From Capsicum annuum (taxonomy: Eukaryota; Streptophyta; Magnoliopsida; Solanales; Solanaceae): 64,000 nucleotides of DNA. The stretch's first letter is position 1. Every line of letters starts with the position of its first letter. A program made the position numbers and the translations under genes. The DNA lies in NCBI RefSeq assembly GCF_002878395.1, contig NC_061121.1:44170023-44234022 (forward strand). The letters are read 5' to 3'. Positions 10,636 through 23,840 of the stretch are shown here, piece by piece. The notes beneath the pieces were generated by a model, which was not told the origin of the DNA, made no database searches, and saw only the letters and a program-made list of their open reading frames with translations.

Positions 10636-13600
10636 TTATCTTCCCCTTGGGATCATTCGTCCCCGAATGATGGGTTGGGACTTCTTGAAGCTCTAAAAGT
10701 GTAGAATAAAGATCGTAATATTTATTCAAACATTTTTCCTCTACAAAAATATGCAAAGGCATCACATGATCTTTATGATAACCCCTAGGGAAATGGGTAA
10801 GCACAAAACCCGGGATAGCGAAACTAGACATTGACATGAATCTTAGCATGTGTTTTATGGAACATGATCAAAACATTGTAAGACATAACTTTTCCTAAGA
10901 GATGAGATAAGCTTCTCGCGGAACGTATGATGATTAGCATTCTCCATCTTACAAGATACAACGAAAAGACTTAAACTTAGCTACATTACTTGTCTATACC
11001 CCAACATTAATCAACATACTTCATCATTTCCAGCTTACAGTTCTTCCGTAACACATCTAACCACAAGAATTTGTGTCCCATCTTATAATACTTCTATGTT
11101 GAAACCTTACTCAGAGGAAAGAGGTTCTAATTTAAACTATGGAATCCTGTACTCTACATCAGATGAAAAAATCATCTCACCTCATCACTATAATCCAACA
11201 AGTCCTAATTCAAAAAATAATAACCGCATGGCACATTAGTTTGTGTTTTCATCAATCACAAAATTTGAGCCTACCGCTACCACAGCCCACTTTATGGACA
11301 TTTCCACTAAGACCTACAAATTCAATCATTTTCACCAGGATTCTCGCCATATACTTCCCTCCTAACTATTTCACGCAAAGAATATTCATCTCAGTCCTTC
11401 CCCTGCTCTTCTAACCTTAGCTCAAGAAATCACATCGAAATGTTCACCTACAACGAGATCTACTCCCCCACCAAACACACTTCTACACATCCACAACCAC
11501 TGTTATACTAGCATACAGAGGATTATTAAAGGACCTGAGCAAGAGTATCATGAAAGGGAGTAACACTATTCGCTTATAACATAAACATATTGCCATACTC
11601 AAGGTGGGACATAAGTTGAAGATATGGTACAATCACAGAGTGTTTCATATATCAAGTGTTTTGATCACAATTGGAGAGTTTTTATGGTATAAACTCAACA
11701 TAACATGAATTCTTAGGACAACCACAGTGAAAAACATGGGAGCTTATATCATGACTCTTATAACATGAGTGTGAAATTCATTAAGTCGACGATTTAGGCA
11801 AGGACTTCTACTCGAAGCTATCACTTCTCATTTTCAAAACTGAAATAGTCATGAGTTCACACAACTTTATCATTTTGGCTAATCCCGACATAAAATGTAT
11901 TGTTAACATATGAAACATAGTTCCTTAGAACCAATCATGATTTGGGAAATAGATTTGTTGTTCATGAGAAACACAACATAGAGCTTGGATACTTAGAATA
12001 CTAGATCATCGAGGAACATTTTTTCTTCTAGTTTGGAAGTCAGAACATATCATGAGTTACATAGAGTGCTCAAACCTTACAAATAGGTAGGACTTGGATA
12101 CATAACGTAAGGCACTAGTAGTGTGACCTCGTAGACTGAGTAGGAGGAGTTTGGTTGAATTGTAATAGATTTATCATGAATCTTACTTGAACTTGGCACC
12201 ATAAGAAAATTTGAGAACTACTTTAACTCATCATCTCCACCTTAGATCAAAGTCATAATCTTAGAATTGTAGACATAACCTCTCATCAAATATATATCCA
12301 CAACTCTCAACACAAAAGATATACCACCATACACATTACCGCTAATCTTTCTTGGATAAACTATACTCTGTAGGTCTTGTTTTTCGGAAATACTACTCTT
12401 ACTTTCGCTAGCCTCTACAGCTATTACCCTACAACCCATACTCACATAAACGAGATGCGCCAACTATTCTAGAAAAACGGAGACTATCTGAAGTACTGAG
12501 CCTCGCAATATCCACACACCTAATCACAAAGAAGTGCCAACATACACGTGAACACAAACTCCCCACCATAGATTTTTCTTCTTTTTTTGTACAAGGACAC
12601 CAAGTTCATTCTAGAACATCCTCTTCAAGTACACTAATCCTAATATCCTCCAAACCCCAAAGTCATCTATTTATGCTAACATTATCATGGGAATAGACAA
12701 CCACACTTCTAGGCACACAACACTTCATCTTCAACTCCTTAGAATACTTTGCATTACATCACTAATCACATAACTTGCATCTTAAATAAAATTTGTAAAA
12801 CTATACCAAAGGTGCATATTGCCCACTCATATTCCCTCAATTGAACTCTAAATAACGCTATACTACAACTCCCCAAACTTTTCCATACCACAATTTTAAG
12901 AACACAAACTAGGTACGCAAAACACTTAAACACAAAAATGCTAAACTTTCCCTTTTAAGCATACTCTAAAGGCATTGCTTTCCAAGAACGTTGCTCCAAA
13001 TTTTTGATATCCTCTAGCGTAATCAAATTACAACTTGCAGTCCATGAGCATACACAACCTCACTCCTTATCACGTAAAAGTCCTCTACTTAACCTTCTAA
13101 CATTAGACTGTTAATCACATAACTTATATCATAAAGTCTTACCTAATGCCATACTACGGTGGGGGGGAGGATGCAACTCATTTTTATATACTTACGCCCT
13201 TATCCACTTAATCATTCACCCACCATTCATCATTTTAACACTTATAGTATATCCCAATACGATCTTATCGACATATTCTACTTTCTCACATCATACTTGC
13301 TTACCCGAGCATACCTTTAGAGTACCCTCAAATTCCACAACAACAATGAGTATATAATTTTAACTTATTGGCTAATCTAACTGCTTCCATTCACAGCGTA
13401 TAATAGATTTCTATAACCACCATAACTATCCACTCTACGCTCATTTTTTTTGAATAAACAATAATCAAAGCCAACTCTCCACCCCCACGGACTACCATAC
13501 AATCTAAAATTATTACTACCATATTAGTCTATTACTATAAAATGAAAAACCACTCCTCAACCCACTGTTATGCAACTAAACTAACTTCTGTAAGCAAAAA

Positions 13601-14239
13601 TACACCTCATTTAGACTCTTAAGCTTGTGAATTCATATCACCAATTTCTAGATCATCTCACTACCAATAGGTCATTCCACTTTAACATACACTACTACTT
13701 GGGTGGAAATACAGTTCCAATAGACTACTACACATCATTCCCCTTATGCATGGCATCTGTAATAAGAATCTTGAAAGGGACTGAATACACTTCAACCTCA
13801 GGCTCAAATGTATGATTGATGTAGATAAAGGTATAATCTTGAATTAATACAATATATAGAACTTATGGAATCCCATCATGTACTTGTGCAATTTTATAAT
13901 CATTTATAACTAAATTGGAAAAGGACCACATCATTTATATTCGAAGCTTCTGCACTTGAATCACCTCAACAATGAGACATACATAAGAACATTAGAGTAA
14001 GAAAAGAATTGGGAAATCATTACTTTTGTATAGAAGACACCATATCACGAAGTAGAGTATGAAAGAGGAATAGTCTGACTCTATAACACGAACTAGAACA
14101 TGAAGAAAGAGAAACATTCCTAAATACCTTATAGCCTCTTGCTTATAAGTATGGCGTGCTACACACCTATTAATAAGAATCTACCCGACATGATTTCACA
14201 AACACCCTGGGACCACGAACTTGGCTCTAATACCAAGTT
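10636..14239 (-). other. Gypsy-L interior, no recognisable coding
   Basis: About 3.6 kb bounded by polypurine tract and primer site. Frames on both strands are short (90 codons at most) and none carries retroelement or host-protein motifs. The primer site reads on the minus strand over 14235-14223. It may be a pol-less leader or a coding region decayed past recognition. Confidence 0.6.
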
Positions 14240-14941
14240 TGTCACTACCCAAGCTGGGACCCTAGCTGTGATGAGCATTCCAAAACATAGTGATCCAGAC
14301 ACTCTTCTACATCTGGTAATCATGCACAATACTTGAATAATAAAGGAAGGATGCAGAACTAAAATAGACTGAATCATGGTCATATACTGAAATCTATTTA
14401 ATAGTACAAAAATAAGTTTATCAACAACTTGACAACATCTCTTTTAGTCTTCGAAATATTTACTACATACGACATCAGTAAACTGTCTGGATCTGGGACA
14501 AGGCCCCCAGTGGACCTAAACCAAAATAAATAACAAATAACTAAAAAAATAGGACTTCCAAAATAGGGAAGGCTCACCAACTACGCACTTCACTTCTATC
14601 TAAACACTCTATGGCTTAGCAAGACCTCTAGATTAAACCTCAAACCCTAAAATATAGGGGTTCAATAAAATTGCACTGGTACAAGAGCAATCTAAAATAA
14701 TGAATTTATACATATAAAATATAGGTGAGAGCAAGTCATAAAAATACTATGTATGCATAGTTTAAAATTTCATGGGCCATCTCAAAAGATCTTAAAGTCG
14801 TCTTGTCAATGGAACTCTATAATTTGTATTGCTTCTGAATTAGGTAGTGCACCTATATATCTACTACCCCATGGGCTATATGGGATCTGCTCCTAACTCG
14901 GCGGCCAAGCCCCCAACCCAAGTTTGCTGCAAGGGTTGGAG
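14240..14941 (-). repeat. Gypsy-L 5' LTR, truncated
   Basis: 702 bp matching 8382 to about 9045 of the 3' LTR, including the CTGGTAATCATGC and GGCGGCCAAGCCCCCAACC stretches. It stops at AAGGGTTGGAG, where Gypsy-D starts. The remaining 1.5 kb of this LTR was not found to the right. Confidence 0.75.
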
Positions 14942-16587
14942 TGACCCCAAACTAACCCTCCTACTGGCTTTATTTGTAAACAACTGGATAAAATGCTTAA
15001 ATCTATATAAAATCAGCGAAAAGATAAAACTTCTCTGAACTTGATCAATATAAACATGAACTTTACAAGATTACAACACTACTCTTACCAAACGAAACTG
15101 AAAATAAATGTATCAACTTCTACTGACTGTCTATGAAGCTTCTACTAGTACTGACTTTAGATAGGTAGGTTATCACTACCAATTATATAAGCTTAATACG
15201 ACTAAAATAAGAAAAATACAATACTTCTCGAACTGTATAACCAACTCAAGCCCTCGAATCAAAAGGACTCATCATCAACTGAATGGGAGCGATAAACTGA
15301 CTGAATGTAGTATTTGCGCTACAACTTACACCTACATTATAAGACACTGTAGCATATAGAAATATATGAGGGTCAGTACTTTAATGAATGTACTGAGTAT
15401 GTGGGGGTACAATGCAACGTTATAAATAATATCATAAATGACTATGAAAATCATGCATGCTAATGGTAACAACTTTCTTCGCTTGAAATAACTGAAATAT
15501 ATTCCTTGTAAATCATCAATAATAATACATGCATTATAAATCTCATAAATCAGTATACTCAACTCAAACTCTTTAAATCATGACTTAGAGTGACTCGGTA
15601 ACTCATGACAACGTAGACTATTATGGACTTGGGAGTTTCTTATAACCGATATAACTACACCATGTGAACTGCATGGAGTCCAACGTTTTCCCTCTTAAGG
15701 ACAGAACCCCACATTGGCGGGGATGTCGTACTCTTGCCAAGGAGTACAAACTCAATTTCTCAATCCAATCCCATACTCGGCCTCTGGACCACAATCATTA
15801 ATATCAATCCTATGGTGGCACATAGTTTTGGGAAAATACCACATTTTTCGCCCGGTGCTAAATAGTCCTCCCTGACTCAGCTTAGAACGTATTAGGAAAT
15901 CCATCTTAATCAATATAAATTCATGGGTCTACCATGAAGACCAAAATAATAATATATCTCATCGATAAATCATATACAACAGTGGATTCCTTATTTGACT
16001 CAAAATCAAACAATCTTTCTCAACATCATGATGTATCAGTTCATTTAGTCAGGGCAACATAATAACTTTGAGGAAATATCAAGAATCATTATAACAACTC
16101 AATCTTATGAATCAATATACTCAATAATCCAATTTGTCATAAGGAAGCTTAAAGATTGACACAGGTCTTGAAAGACCTTGAAATACCAACTCATGGTAGA
16201 ATATGAAATTCACAATATTAAATATCAAGTCAGAAGTTGGAAATTGTAAAATAGTCATGTATCAAAAACTTCAAGAAAACATCATAGAACTCATTCTTGA
16301 CTCTCAAGCTCAAATATTAATATATATATTCAATAATCAAACTTCTCGTAGAAAAACATAAATCATGACTCCTATCTCAAATCATCCATAAATCATCAAC
16401 TCATAATAATAATATTCAACTCATGGCATAAGTTCCCAATATAAGAAATAAAATGATGAAATAGTCATGTGTATCAATCTTGAATAGCTCAACTATCATA
16501 AATCGTTAATAAAGCAATTTGGGTGTAAACCCACTTTGCAAAATCATTGATTTCAATATTTGAAATTAAATCTTTGGGGACAAGAAT

Positions 16588-16651
16588 GAAAGAAGTGTTC
16601 TTGTTCAAACCCCACATACGAAAGAAGTGTTCTTGTTCAAACCCCACATAC
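16588..16651. repeat. 32-bp tandem duplication in Gypsy-D 3' LTR
   Basis: Two perfect copies of a 32-bp unit beginning GAAAGAAGTGTTCTTG (16588-16619 and 16620-16651). The sister LTR near 19630 has only one copy, so the duplication arose after insertion. Confidence 0.9.
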
Positions 16652-16890
16652 CTTAGATTGTGGATTTAAGATGAACAAGCTTAATTGGGAACTCTTCTTC
16701 ACACTTTTGAACTAAGTTTCTTGATGCCTTTGACTTGAAAAATTTATTCTTGGAGAATTTGGTGAAATCTTTGGAAGATTCTTAAATTTCTTGGAGAAGA
16801 TTTGATTTAGGATTTTAGAAGAAAACACTAGTTTCTTGATGTTTTTCTTGGAAGAGAATGAGAGATAATGAAGGTTTTCTCCACTACTAG

Positions 16891-17143
16891 TATATATATA
16901 GAGGCTAAAAAGGAATTGAAAAAGACCAAAATACCCATTTAAAAACATCCTTGAGTTGCTAAAAAAATGTAGTTGACGCCATCCATGACAGGCCGTCAAG
17001 TCTGTGATAGGCTGTCACTAATGGTCGTCACAAAAAGGGGTCAAATTCTTGATTTTCTGCCCACGGCTGAAGACGTTGTCAGAAATGTAGTCAGAACATG
17101 ACGAAGTCATAAAAAATGACGTCAGAAATGTGACAGCCCGTCA
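16891..17143 (-). promoter_or_regulatory. Gypsy-D LTR promoter: TGACG cluster upstream of a TATA box
   Basis: On the minus strand a TATATATATA box (16891-16900) is preceded by seven TGACG/CGTCA pentamers: 16974-16978, 16994-16998, 17026-17030, 17099-17103, 17117-17121, 17120-17124 and 17139-17143. They include the palindrome TGACGTCA (17117-17124). The distance to TATA is about 75-245 bp. TGACG is the core of as-1/ocs elements bound by TGA-type bZIP factors. Function is inferred only from motif density and position. Confidence 0.55.
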
Positions 17144-17701
17144 GAAACATTGTCACCATTTTTTGTCTTGACATGCTGGAGTAAAATGAACATAACTCTT
17201 TGCTCCGATATCGAATTTTGGCAAAATTAGTATCGTTAGAAAGATAATTAAATTATATATCTGTTGATAGGTCATGTGATAAAAAAATCCAAGTATAATG
17301 AGAGATATGATCATTTGAAGTTGACTATATCAATATCCTTCCCAAGAATTCTATCGGTAAGGAATGTTTTGATTCTCCCAATCGTTAGGACATCTTTAAG
17401 TCCTTAATAAACACCATCCTTGATTATAAACAACCAAAGTAACATAATTTATTTCTCAAGAGCTTGATTCATGGTTGTATTATTGGTTAGGGTCTCGCGG
17501 AATTACAAAAAGTCTCTAACTTCCTCACTAGGTGTCCGATTCAGGTGAATCTTATGTCGATGGGAAGCTTATCCAATTCTCCACATGATAGAAAGTAGAA
17601 TTTAGGGAAATACAACATGAAATAAACAACAATAAATTTGGAAGTCATCCATATTCACTCAAAAGATGGATTTAGGCTTAAGAAACGATTGGGGTATTAC
17701 A

Positions 17702-18044
17702 GTATCTCCCCCTTGGAAACATTCATCCCCGAATGTTGCTTTTTGGACAAGAGTATAGAGAAAACTGAAGACACACAGCTGAAACAACTTGGTAATCTGA
17801 ATCTATATCTTTCTAAATTTTGAAGTACTTCGTTGAATGTATAAACTTATGATGAAAGTAGGTATACAGCTGGATCAGAGACTGGAAAAAAATAAATAGA
17901 GGACAACTGTAGTTCTTAATTGAATATGAGATGATTTACCTTCTTCCTATATTAAAGAGCAGGTTTATACTGAGAGTTTAGAATTCACTTAATGTTACAA
18001 GGGTGCAATCGTACTCATAGACGGTGAAGAAATAATTTATGCAT
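17702..18044 (-). other. Gypsy-D interior remnant
   Basis: Starts with the polypurine tract and the ATTCATCCCCGAATG block also seen next to the Gypsy-L and chromovirus 3' LTRs, then non-coding sequence. No pol motifs are seen. Confidence 0.6.
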
Positions 18045-20365
18045 GCATAGGTCATGAGAAAACCAGCAAAAATATAAAACATCTCTTAATTTGATCAATA
18101 TTAACATGAACTTTACAAGATTACAACTCTACTCTTGCCAAAGAAACTGAAACTGAATACATCAACTTCTACTAACTGTGTATGAAGCCTCTACTGGTAC
18201 TGACTTTAATAGCTGGGTCATGACTACGAAATATCTAAGCTCAATACGACTAAAATAAGAAAAATACAATACTTCTCGAACTATATAACCAACTCAAGCC
18301 CTCGAATCAAAAGCACTCATCACCTGCTGAATGGGAGCGGCGGACTGACTGAATGCGGTATCTACGCTACAACTTACACCTACATTATAAGACACTTTAG
18401 CATATAGAAATATATGGGAGTTAGTACTTTAAGGAATGTACTGAGTATGTGGGGCTGCAATGCAACATTATAAATAATATCATAAATGATTATGTAAATC
18501 ATGCATGCTGATGATAACAACTTTCTTCGCTTGAATTAACTGAAATATACTGTTTGTAATTCATAAATAATAGTACACGCATTATAAATATCATAAATCA
18601 TTAAACTCAACTCAAACTCTTTAAATCATGAATTAGAGTGATTCGGTAAATCATGAAAACTTGGACTATTATGGACTTGGGAGTTTCTTATAATTGACAT
18701 AACTACACCATGTGAGCCTCATGGAGTCCAACGTTTTTCCCTCCTAAGAAGAGAGCCCCACATTGGCGGGGGTGTCTTACTCTTACCAAGGAGTACAACC
18801 TCTATTTCTCAATCACAATCCCATACACAGCCTCTGGCCCACAATAATCAAGATCAATCCTACGGTGGCACATAGTTTTGGGGAAATACCACATTTCCCG
18901 CTCGGTGCTAAATACTCCTTCAATAATCAGCTCAGAACGTGTTAGAAAATCCACCTTAATCAATATCAATTTATGGGTCTATCATGAAGACCAAAATAAT
19001 AATATATCTCATCGGTAAATCATATACAACTGTGGAATCCTAACTCGACTCAACATCAAACCATCTTTCTCAACATCAAGATGTATCAATTCATTTAGTC
19101 ATGGCAACATCAATAACTTTGAGAAAATATCAAGACTCATTATAACAACTCAATCTTATGAATCAATATAGTCAATAATCCAATTTTTCATAAGGAAGAT
19201 TGAAGCTTGATACATGTCTTGAAAGCACTTGAAATACCAACTCATTGTAGAACATGAAATTCACAATATTAAATATCATGTCATAATTTGGAAAATGTAA
19301 AATAGTCATGTATCAAAAACATCAAGGAAACATCATAGAACTCATTCTTGACTCTCAAGATCAAATATTAATATATATATTCAATAATCAAACTTCTTAT
19401 AGGGAAGCTTAAATCATGACTCTTATCACAAATCATTCAGAAAATCATCAACTCATATTAACAATATTCAACTCATGGCATAAGTTCTCAATTTAAGAAA
19501 TAAAATGATGAATATCAATCTTGAATAGCTCAACTATCAAAAATCATTAATAAAGTAATTTGGGTGTAAACCCACTTTGCAAAATCATGGATTTCAACAG
19601 TAGAAATTAAATATTCGGGCACAAGAACGAAAGAAGTATTCTTGTTCAAACCCCACATACCTTGGATTATGGATTTTAGATGAAAAAGCTTGATTGGGAA
19701 TTCTTCTTCACACTTTTGAGCTAAGTTTATTGATGCGTTTGACTTAAAAAAGTTTATTCTTGGACAGCTTGGTGAAATCTTTGGAAGATTCTTAAATTTC
19801 ATAGAGAAGATTTGATTTAGGATTTTAGAAGAAAACCCTAGTTTCTTGATCTTTTCCTTGTAAGAGAATGAGAGATAATGAAGGTTTTCTCTGCTACTAG
19901 TTTATATACAGAGGCTAAAAATGAGTGAAAATGACCAAAATACTCTTTTAGAAACATCCTTGAGTTGCTGAAAAAATATAGTTGACGCCAACCGTGACAG
20001 GCCGTCAGATTTGTAATAGGCCATCACGAATGGTCATCACAAAATAGGGTCTAATTCTTGATTTTCTGCCCAGGGCTGACGGCGTCATTAGAAATGTCAT
20101 CAGAATGTGACGACGTCATCAAAAATCGAATCAAAAACGTGACAGCCCGTCAGAACCATCGTCACCGTTTTGCATCTTGACATGTTAGAGTAAAATGGGC
20201 ATAACTCTTTGCTCCGATATCAGATTTTTGCGAAATTGGTATCGTTGGAAAGGTAATTAAATTATCTATGTGTTGATAGGTGATCAGCTGAAAAATTCTA
20301 AGTATAATGGGAGATATTCTAATTTAAGTGAACTATACCAATATCCCAAGAATTCAATTGGTAAA
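18045..20365 (-). repeat. Gypsy-D 5' LTR, truncated at both ends
   Basis: Collinear with about 15005-17365 of the 3' LTR. It lacks the outermost U5 end and about 340 bp of the U3 end; the latter is replaced by Tat-T sequence from 20366. Confidence 0.7.
19901..20166 (-). promoter_or_regulatory. Gypsy-D second LTR promoter: TGACG cluster and TATA box
   Basis: The minus-strand TATA box TGTATATAAA lies at 19901-19910. Upstream, within about 19983-20166, there are eight TGACG/CGTCA pentamers, including overlapping CTGACGGCGTCA and GTGACGACGTCA arrangements. The conserved layout with 16891-17143 suggests the cluster is an original property of this LTR family. Confidence 0.55.
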
Positions 20366-20581
20366 GCAGACAAACAAATAACTTAAAATAAGTCAAAACA
20401 AACAAGGAAACCACATTTCATTGGAAGGAATGATAGAAAGGTTTAAACAAAGGTAGAAGAGAAATAAAACAAGATAGATCCCAAACTACAACCCTAAAAA
20501 ATTTCGGAAAACATAAAAGAAAATAAAACAAACTACCAAACCTCTTCCTAGTAAGGAGAGGGGTGACTTCTTAATTTCTCA

Positions 20582-22013
20582 GCCTAGCAACTTAGCCACT
20601 GGTTTGCATATCACCATGACTAGAACTTCCACCATGATCAGACATATTTCTTTCAATAAATAAGTTTTGGGTCCTCAAGTTTAACTCATTGCTTCCTACA
20701 AATTGTGTAGTACCATGTGCTGGCGAAGAATTCTGTAGGATGGTTGAGGTGCCAATGTTTTGCACCACAATCAATTTTTCTTGAATCATCTTTTATATTT
20801 CTATTTTCAAAGCATGACAATCCTCAATATTATGACCTTGAAAAGCATAATGATATGCACATCATACATTAGCATTCAAACTTCTTGAATGTAGGTCAGG
20901 AGTATACCCGAGGAGAGAAGTTATCATGCCTCACTGTACCAATCTTTGGAATAAACTAGCATACAACTCTCCTATTGGTGTGAACCTATCCCTTGATTTT
21001 TGCCTTTCATTGTTTGGCATGAATCGAACCTCGGGCTTAGAAAGGCTTTGATATGTTTGTAAAGCTGGAGGATGACGTTGAGGAGGTTGCGTTCACCATT
21101 GTGAGTAAGAAGGGAGTTGAACATATGTTTGTGCACAATATACTAGATATGGAGATGGGGAAATTTATTACAATGGATTTTGGGAGAGATTATATAGAGC
21201 TTGGGTATGAACTTGGGCTTGAGACTGACGGGAACGATGACGTCTTCTTGGATGTGCCCGTTCTCCAACTACAATATCAATTGAATCTTTCTCATTCTTC
21301 TTCCCTCCAATTTTCTTTAATTGATTGAAATATTGTCCCAAATGTTTCACGGTTTCCTCCTGTCCATCTCGCTCCTCAAATTTTGACATCTCAAAGATTG
21401 GAGAAAGTTTAGCGCTTGAAGGCATGCCCAAGTCTATGTATGAAACGTCTTCTTTACCTGCAGGTCCTACAGAATTTTCCATAGCATTTTTTGCACTCTT
21501 CATTTTTCCCACCATTTTGTCCGAATCTTCTGGCACACTGGACTTCTTATTAAGAAATTTTGGTGGTCCAGTATACTTAAAAGCAGGCTCAAGAGTATAA
21601 TAGTGATCACCAATAGTATTGAATATAGGTTCACTAGCATCATGAGAATGCACACCCATTGGGTGAGCCAGTGTGGAAATCCCAGTACAGGACAGAGAAA
21701 CAAGATTACAGACGACATGTGGTGTTATGAATGTAACAGGCTTATGCTGAGGAGCTAGAGAAAAAATGGTGGAAGTGTTGTGATGTTTTTGGCTTGGAAT
21801 GAATTCTGAGTCATTTTGCGATGCTTCAACAGCAGTAGAAAACTGACTTTGAGATTTTATTAGAAATCATGAGGTATTTGTAGTTTCAATAAAGGGAAAT
21901 GGAGAAGGAGGCAACCCACTGGCCCAAGCTCGATGCATTTCTGTCATTTGTTGTTTTAGCCTCCTAATCTCTTGCTTCAAACTCTCATTTTCCTAATTCT
22001 TTGTTTGATCCAT
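20582..22013 (-). pseudogene. Tat-T gag, broken
   Basis: The start is ATG at 22013 (MDQTKN then a TAG). The protein continues with a coiled-coil-like stretch (LKQEIRRLKQQMTEMHRAW) and GLPPSPFPF, wording typical of Tat gag in nightshades. The longest open block is 21659-21168, with SPIFEMSKFEERDGQEETVK and YFNQLKKIGG, the gag-core region. A C-terminal block (20789-20592, MIQEKLIVVQNI) follows. Several stops and an internal deletion (after VVGERAHP the family core is missing) make it non-functional. Confidence 0.7.
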
Positions 22014-22203
22014 GATGTCACTCTCTATATCTTTGTTGGACACAACTAACCCTTTGGGTTTGGTGTGATGTGAAGAACCAAATATAATGCTACAAACCAA
22101 TGACCTTAAACTGACTCAACAAAAAACAACAAATATGTTAGAGTTCAACACTTTTTCAAAACCACTTTTCCATTCTGCTTTTTTTTTTTTTTGAAAAAAT
22201 CAA

Positions 22204-23200
22204 CGAACCCAAGAAGGTCGCCTACGTATCTCACTCCCGAGAAGGAAGAATCAGGTGTGCGTAGTTCGTGAAGTCTTGCCAAATTGGCCAACTAAACTGT
22301 TTTCTTTTTATTTTTCTTGAAACTTTACGAAGAAAAGAAAATAACAAATTGTTAAAAGAATTGACGAAAATCTTTTTGAATTTTCAGCTATAAAATTCCT
22401 ATACAAAACGAAACCTATGATTATCAAAGAAGAATCTTTTTGGATTTTCAATTTTGCATTACTACGTAACTAAAACTTGAAACTATTAAAGAAAAATCTT
22501 TTTGTGATTTTATTTTAGAGATTATATGACACCTACTATAAATAAAGAGTGAAGAAGTTTTTTTTTTTGTCTGAATTTTTCAAATTTCAATACAAAATAA
22601 AACCAATAATTACCAAGGAAAAATCTTTTGGGGTTTTCAATTTTGAATTTCATACGAAAATGAAACTTGAAACTATTAAAGGAGAATCTTGTTGTAGTTT
22701 TCTCTTGAAGATGCATATGAAACACCTTCTCCAAATGAAGAGTGCATAAAATATTTTTTTGAATTTTTGAAATAAGATCCCCGAACCTACAATAGGATGC
22801 GTACGTATCTCACTCCTGAGAGAGGAGAATCAGGGGTGCGTAGTTCGTCCAAATTGGACAATTAATGATTAAATAATAGATTGAACCCCGATTTTAGACA
22901 CTATCAAATACATACGATGAACAATATAATAAAATCTTTTTTTTTTAGTTTTCAATTTGATACTTCACATAAAAAATGAGACCAACAGCTATGAAGGAAA
23001 ATCTTTTTGGCATTTTCATTATATGAAATGTACAAAACTTCTACCACACTTTTTTGTATTTTTGTTTTATAAAAATCTCCTAAAAAATCTTTTTGGAGTT
23101 TTCAAATTATGAATGATTGTTAAAGGAAACAAAGGGAAAATCTTTTTGATGTTTTTTTTTTTTCGAAAAATGAGTGCAAAAAGTAAAAAAAGTCTTTTTT
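22204..23200 (-). repeat. Tat-T leader: degenerate repeats and a duplicated conserved module
   Basis: The leader contains several imperfect copies, spaced roughly 60-110 bp, of a motif like AATCTTTTTGGATTTTCAA (near 22370, 22435, 22495, 22620, 22685, 23000, 23090, 23140). A separate module of about 65 bp around CTACGTATCTCACTCC ... GTGCGTAGTTCG occurs twice (22210-22270 and 22800-22850). No protein is encoded. Confidence 0.65.
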
Positions 23201-23840
23201 TAAAAAATTTTTAAGTGTGGAAAACAAAAGCCATAAAGAACCTAAAAATTATGAAACTCTTTTTGATTCAAATTTTCTCCTTTTTCCCTTTTTTTCCCAT
23301 GCCTAACACACCTTTCTTTAATTCTAGCACATGCTTTTCCCAAATCAGTCCGTTAAATGATCCTATTACCCTAATAAATGCAATAATTAGCACGTAGGGA
23401 TGCTTTAAAGGAGAGTCTCCCACAAAGGACCAAGTGGGCCTTGCTAGGTCTCAATATGATGTACATAAGCATGACCTAAAGGTTGAACTACATTGGAATT
23501 TACTAATAAGGCCGTTCGGGGGAGCATATAGTCCATAGTGCTGATTTGCTTTTCACCGACTCCATACATCCAATGCTCCCCCCTAAAATAAGGGTGGCTC
23601 AACTAGAGTTCGTGCACATGATGTGCACTCCGGGAATTGTTGTAGAAAGAATTGAATCGGGTTATGCAAATAATGCTAGATATAAAGGAGTAACACATAA
23701 AGAAGAACTGTAAACAAAGAGCACAGAAACGCACAACAATGATAAAAATAACACAAACAATAATCACACACAATGTTCATACACCCATAATGCTAAACAA
23801 AGATGATACGACTCCAAAAAAAGCTCGAATTCAGAAAGGG

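Larger units (their letters stand above)
8382..14941 (-). mobile_element. Gypsy-L: LARD-like Gypsy element, pol not recognisable, 5' LTR truncated
   Basis: Minus-strand element with a 3' LTR (8382-10635), a 3.6-kb interior and the first 0.7 kb of the 5' LTR (14240-14941). Next to the 3' LTR the minus strand reads a purine-rich tract (AAGGGGAAGATAA). Next to the 5' LTR it reads TGGTATTAGAGCC, a tRNA-iMet primer site. The LTRs resemble the internal-side ends of the chromovirus LTRs at 31690 and 38386, so the families are related. I found no gag, RT or integrase wording in any frame of the interior, which suggests a large non-autonomous derivative. The 5' LTR is cut exactly where Gypsy-D begins (14942). 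Confidence 0.75.
14942..17701 (-). repeat. Gypsy-D 3' LTR
   Basis: 2760 bp. On the minus strand it begins TGTAATACCCC and ends TTTGGGGTCA. It shares long near-identical blocks with 18045-20365. It contains a 32-bp tandem duplication (16588-16651) and the promoter region noted separately. Confidence 0.75.
14942..20365 (-). mobile_element. Gypsy-D: internally deleted Gypsy element with two LTRs
   Basis: A full 3' LTR (14942-17701) is followed by only about 340 bp of interior (17702-18044) and a second LTR (18045-20365) that is truncated at both ends. The polypurine tract on the minus strand beside 17701 (CCAAGGGGGAGATAC) fixes orientation. The primer site, the U5 end of the 5' LTR and all gag-pol are gone. 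The start at 14942 lies inside the 5' LTR of Gypsy-L, so this element probably inserted there. The right end is cut by Tat-T. Confidence 0.75.

Noticed and set aside
11139..11414. 91-codon plus-strand frame
   Set aside because: Inside the non-coding interior of Gypsy-L, antisense to the element, with low-complexity composition.
16712..16999. 95-codon minus-strand frame
   Set aside because: Lies over the TATA box and R region of the Gypsy-D LTR; the sister LTR frame (19530-19802) is not conserved as protein.
21053..21600. Two plus-strand 91-codon frames
   Set aside because: Shadows opposite the Tat-T gag frame at 21168-21659, which carries the family motifs.
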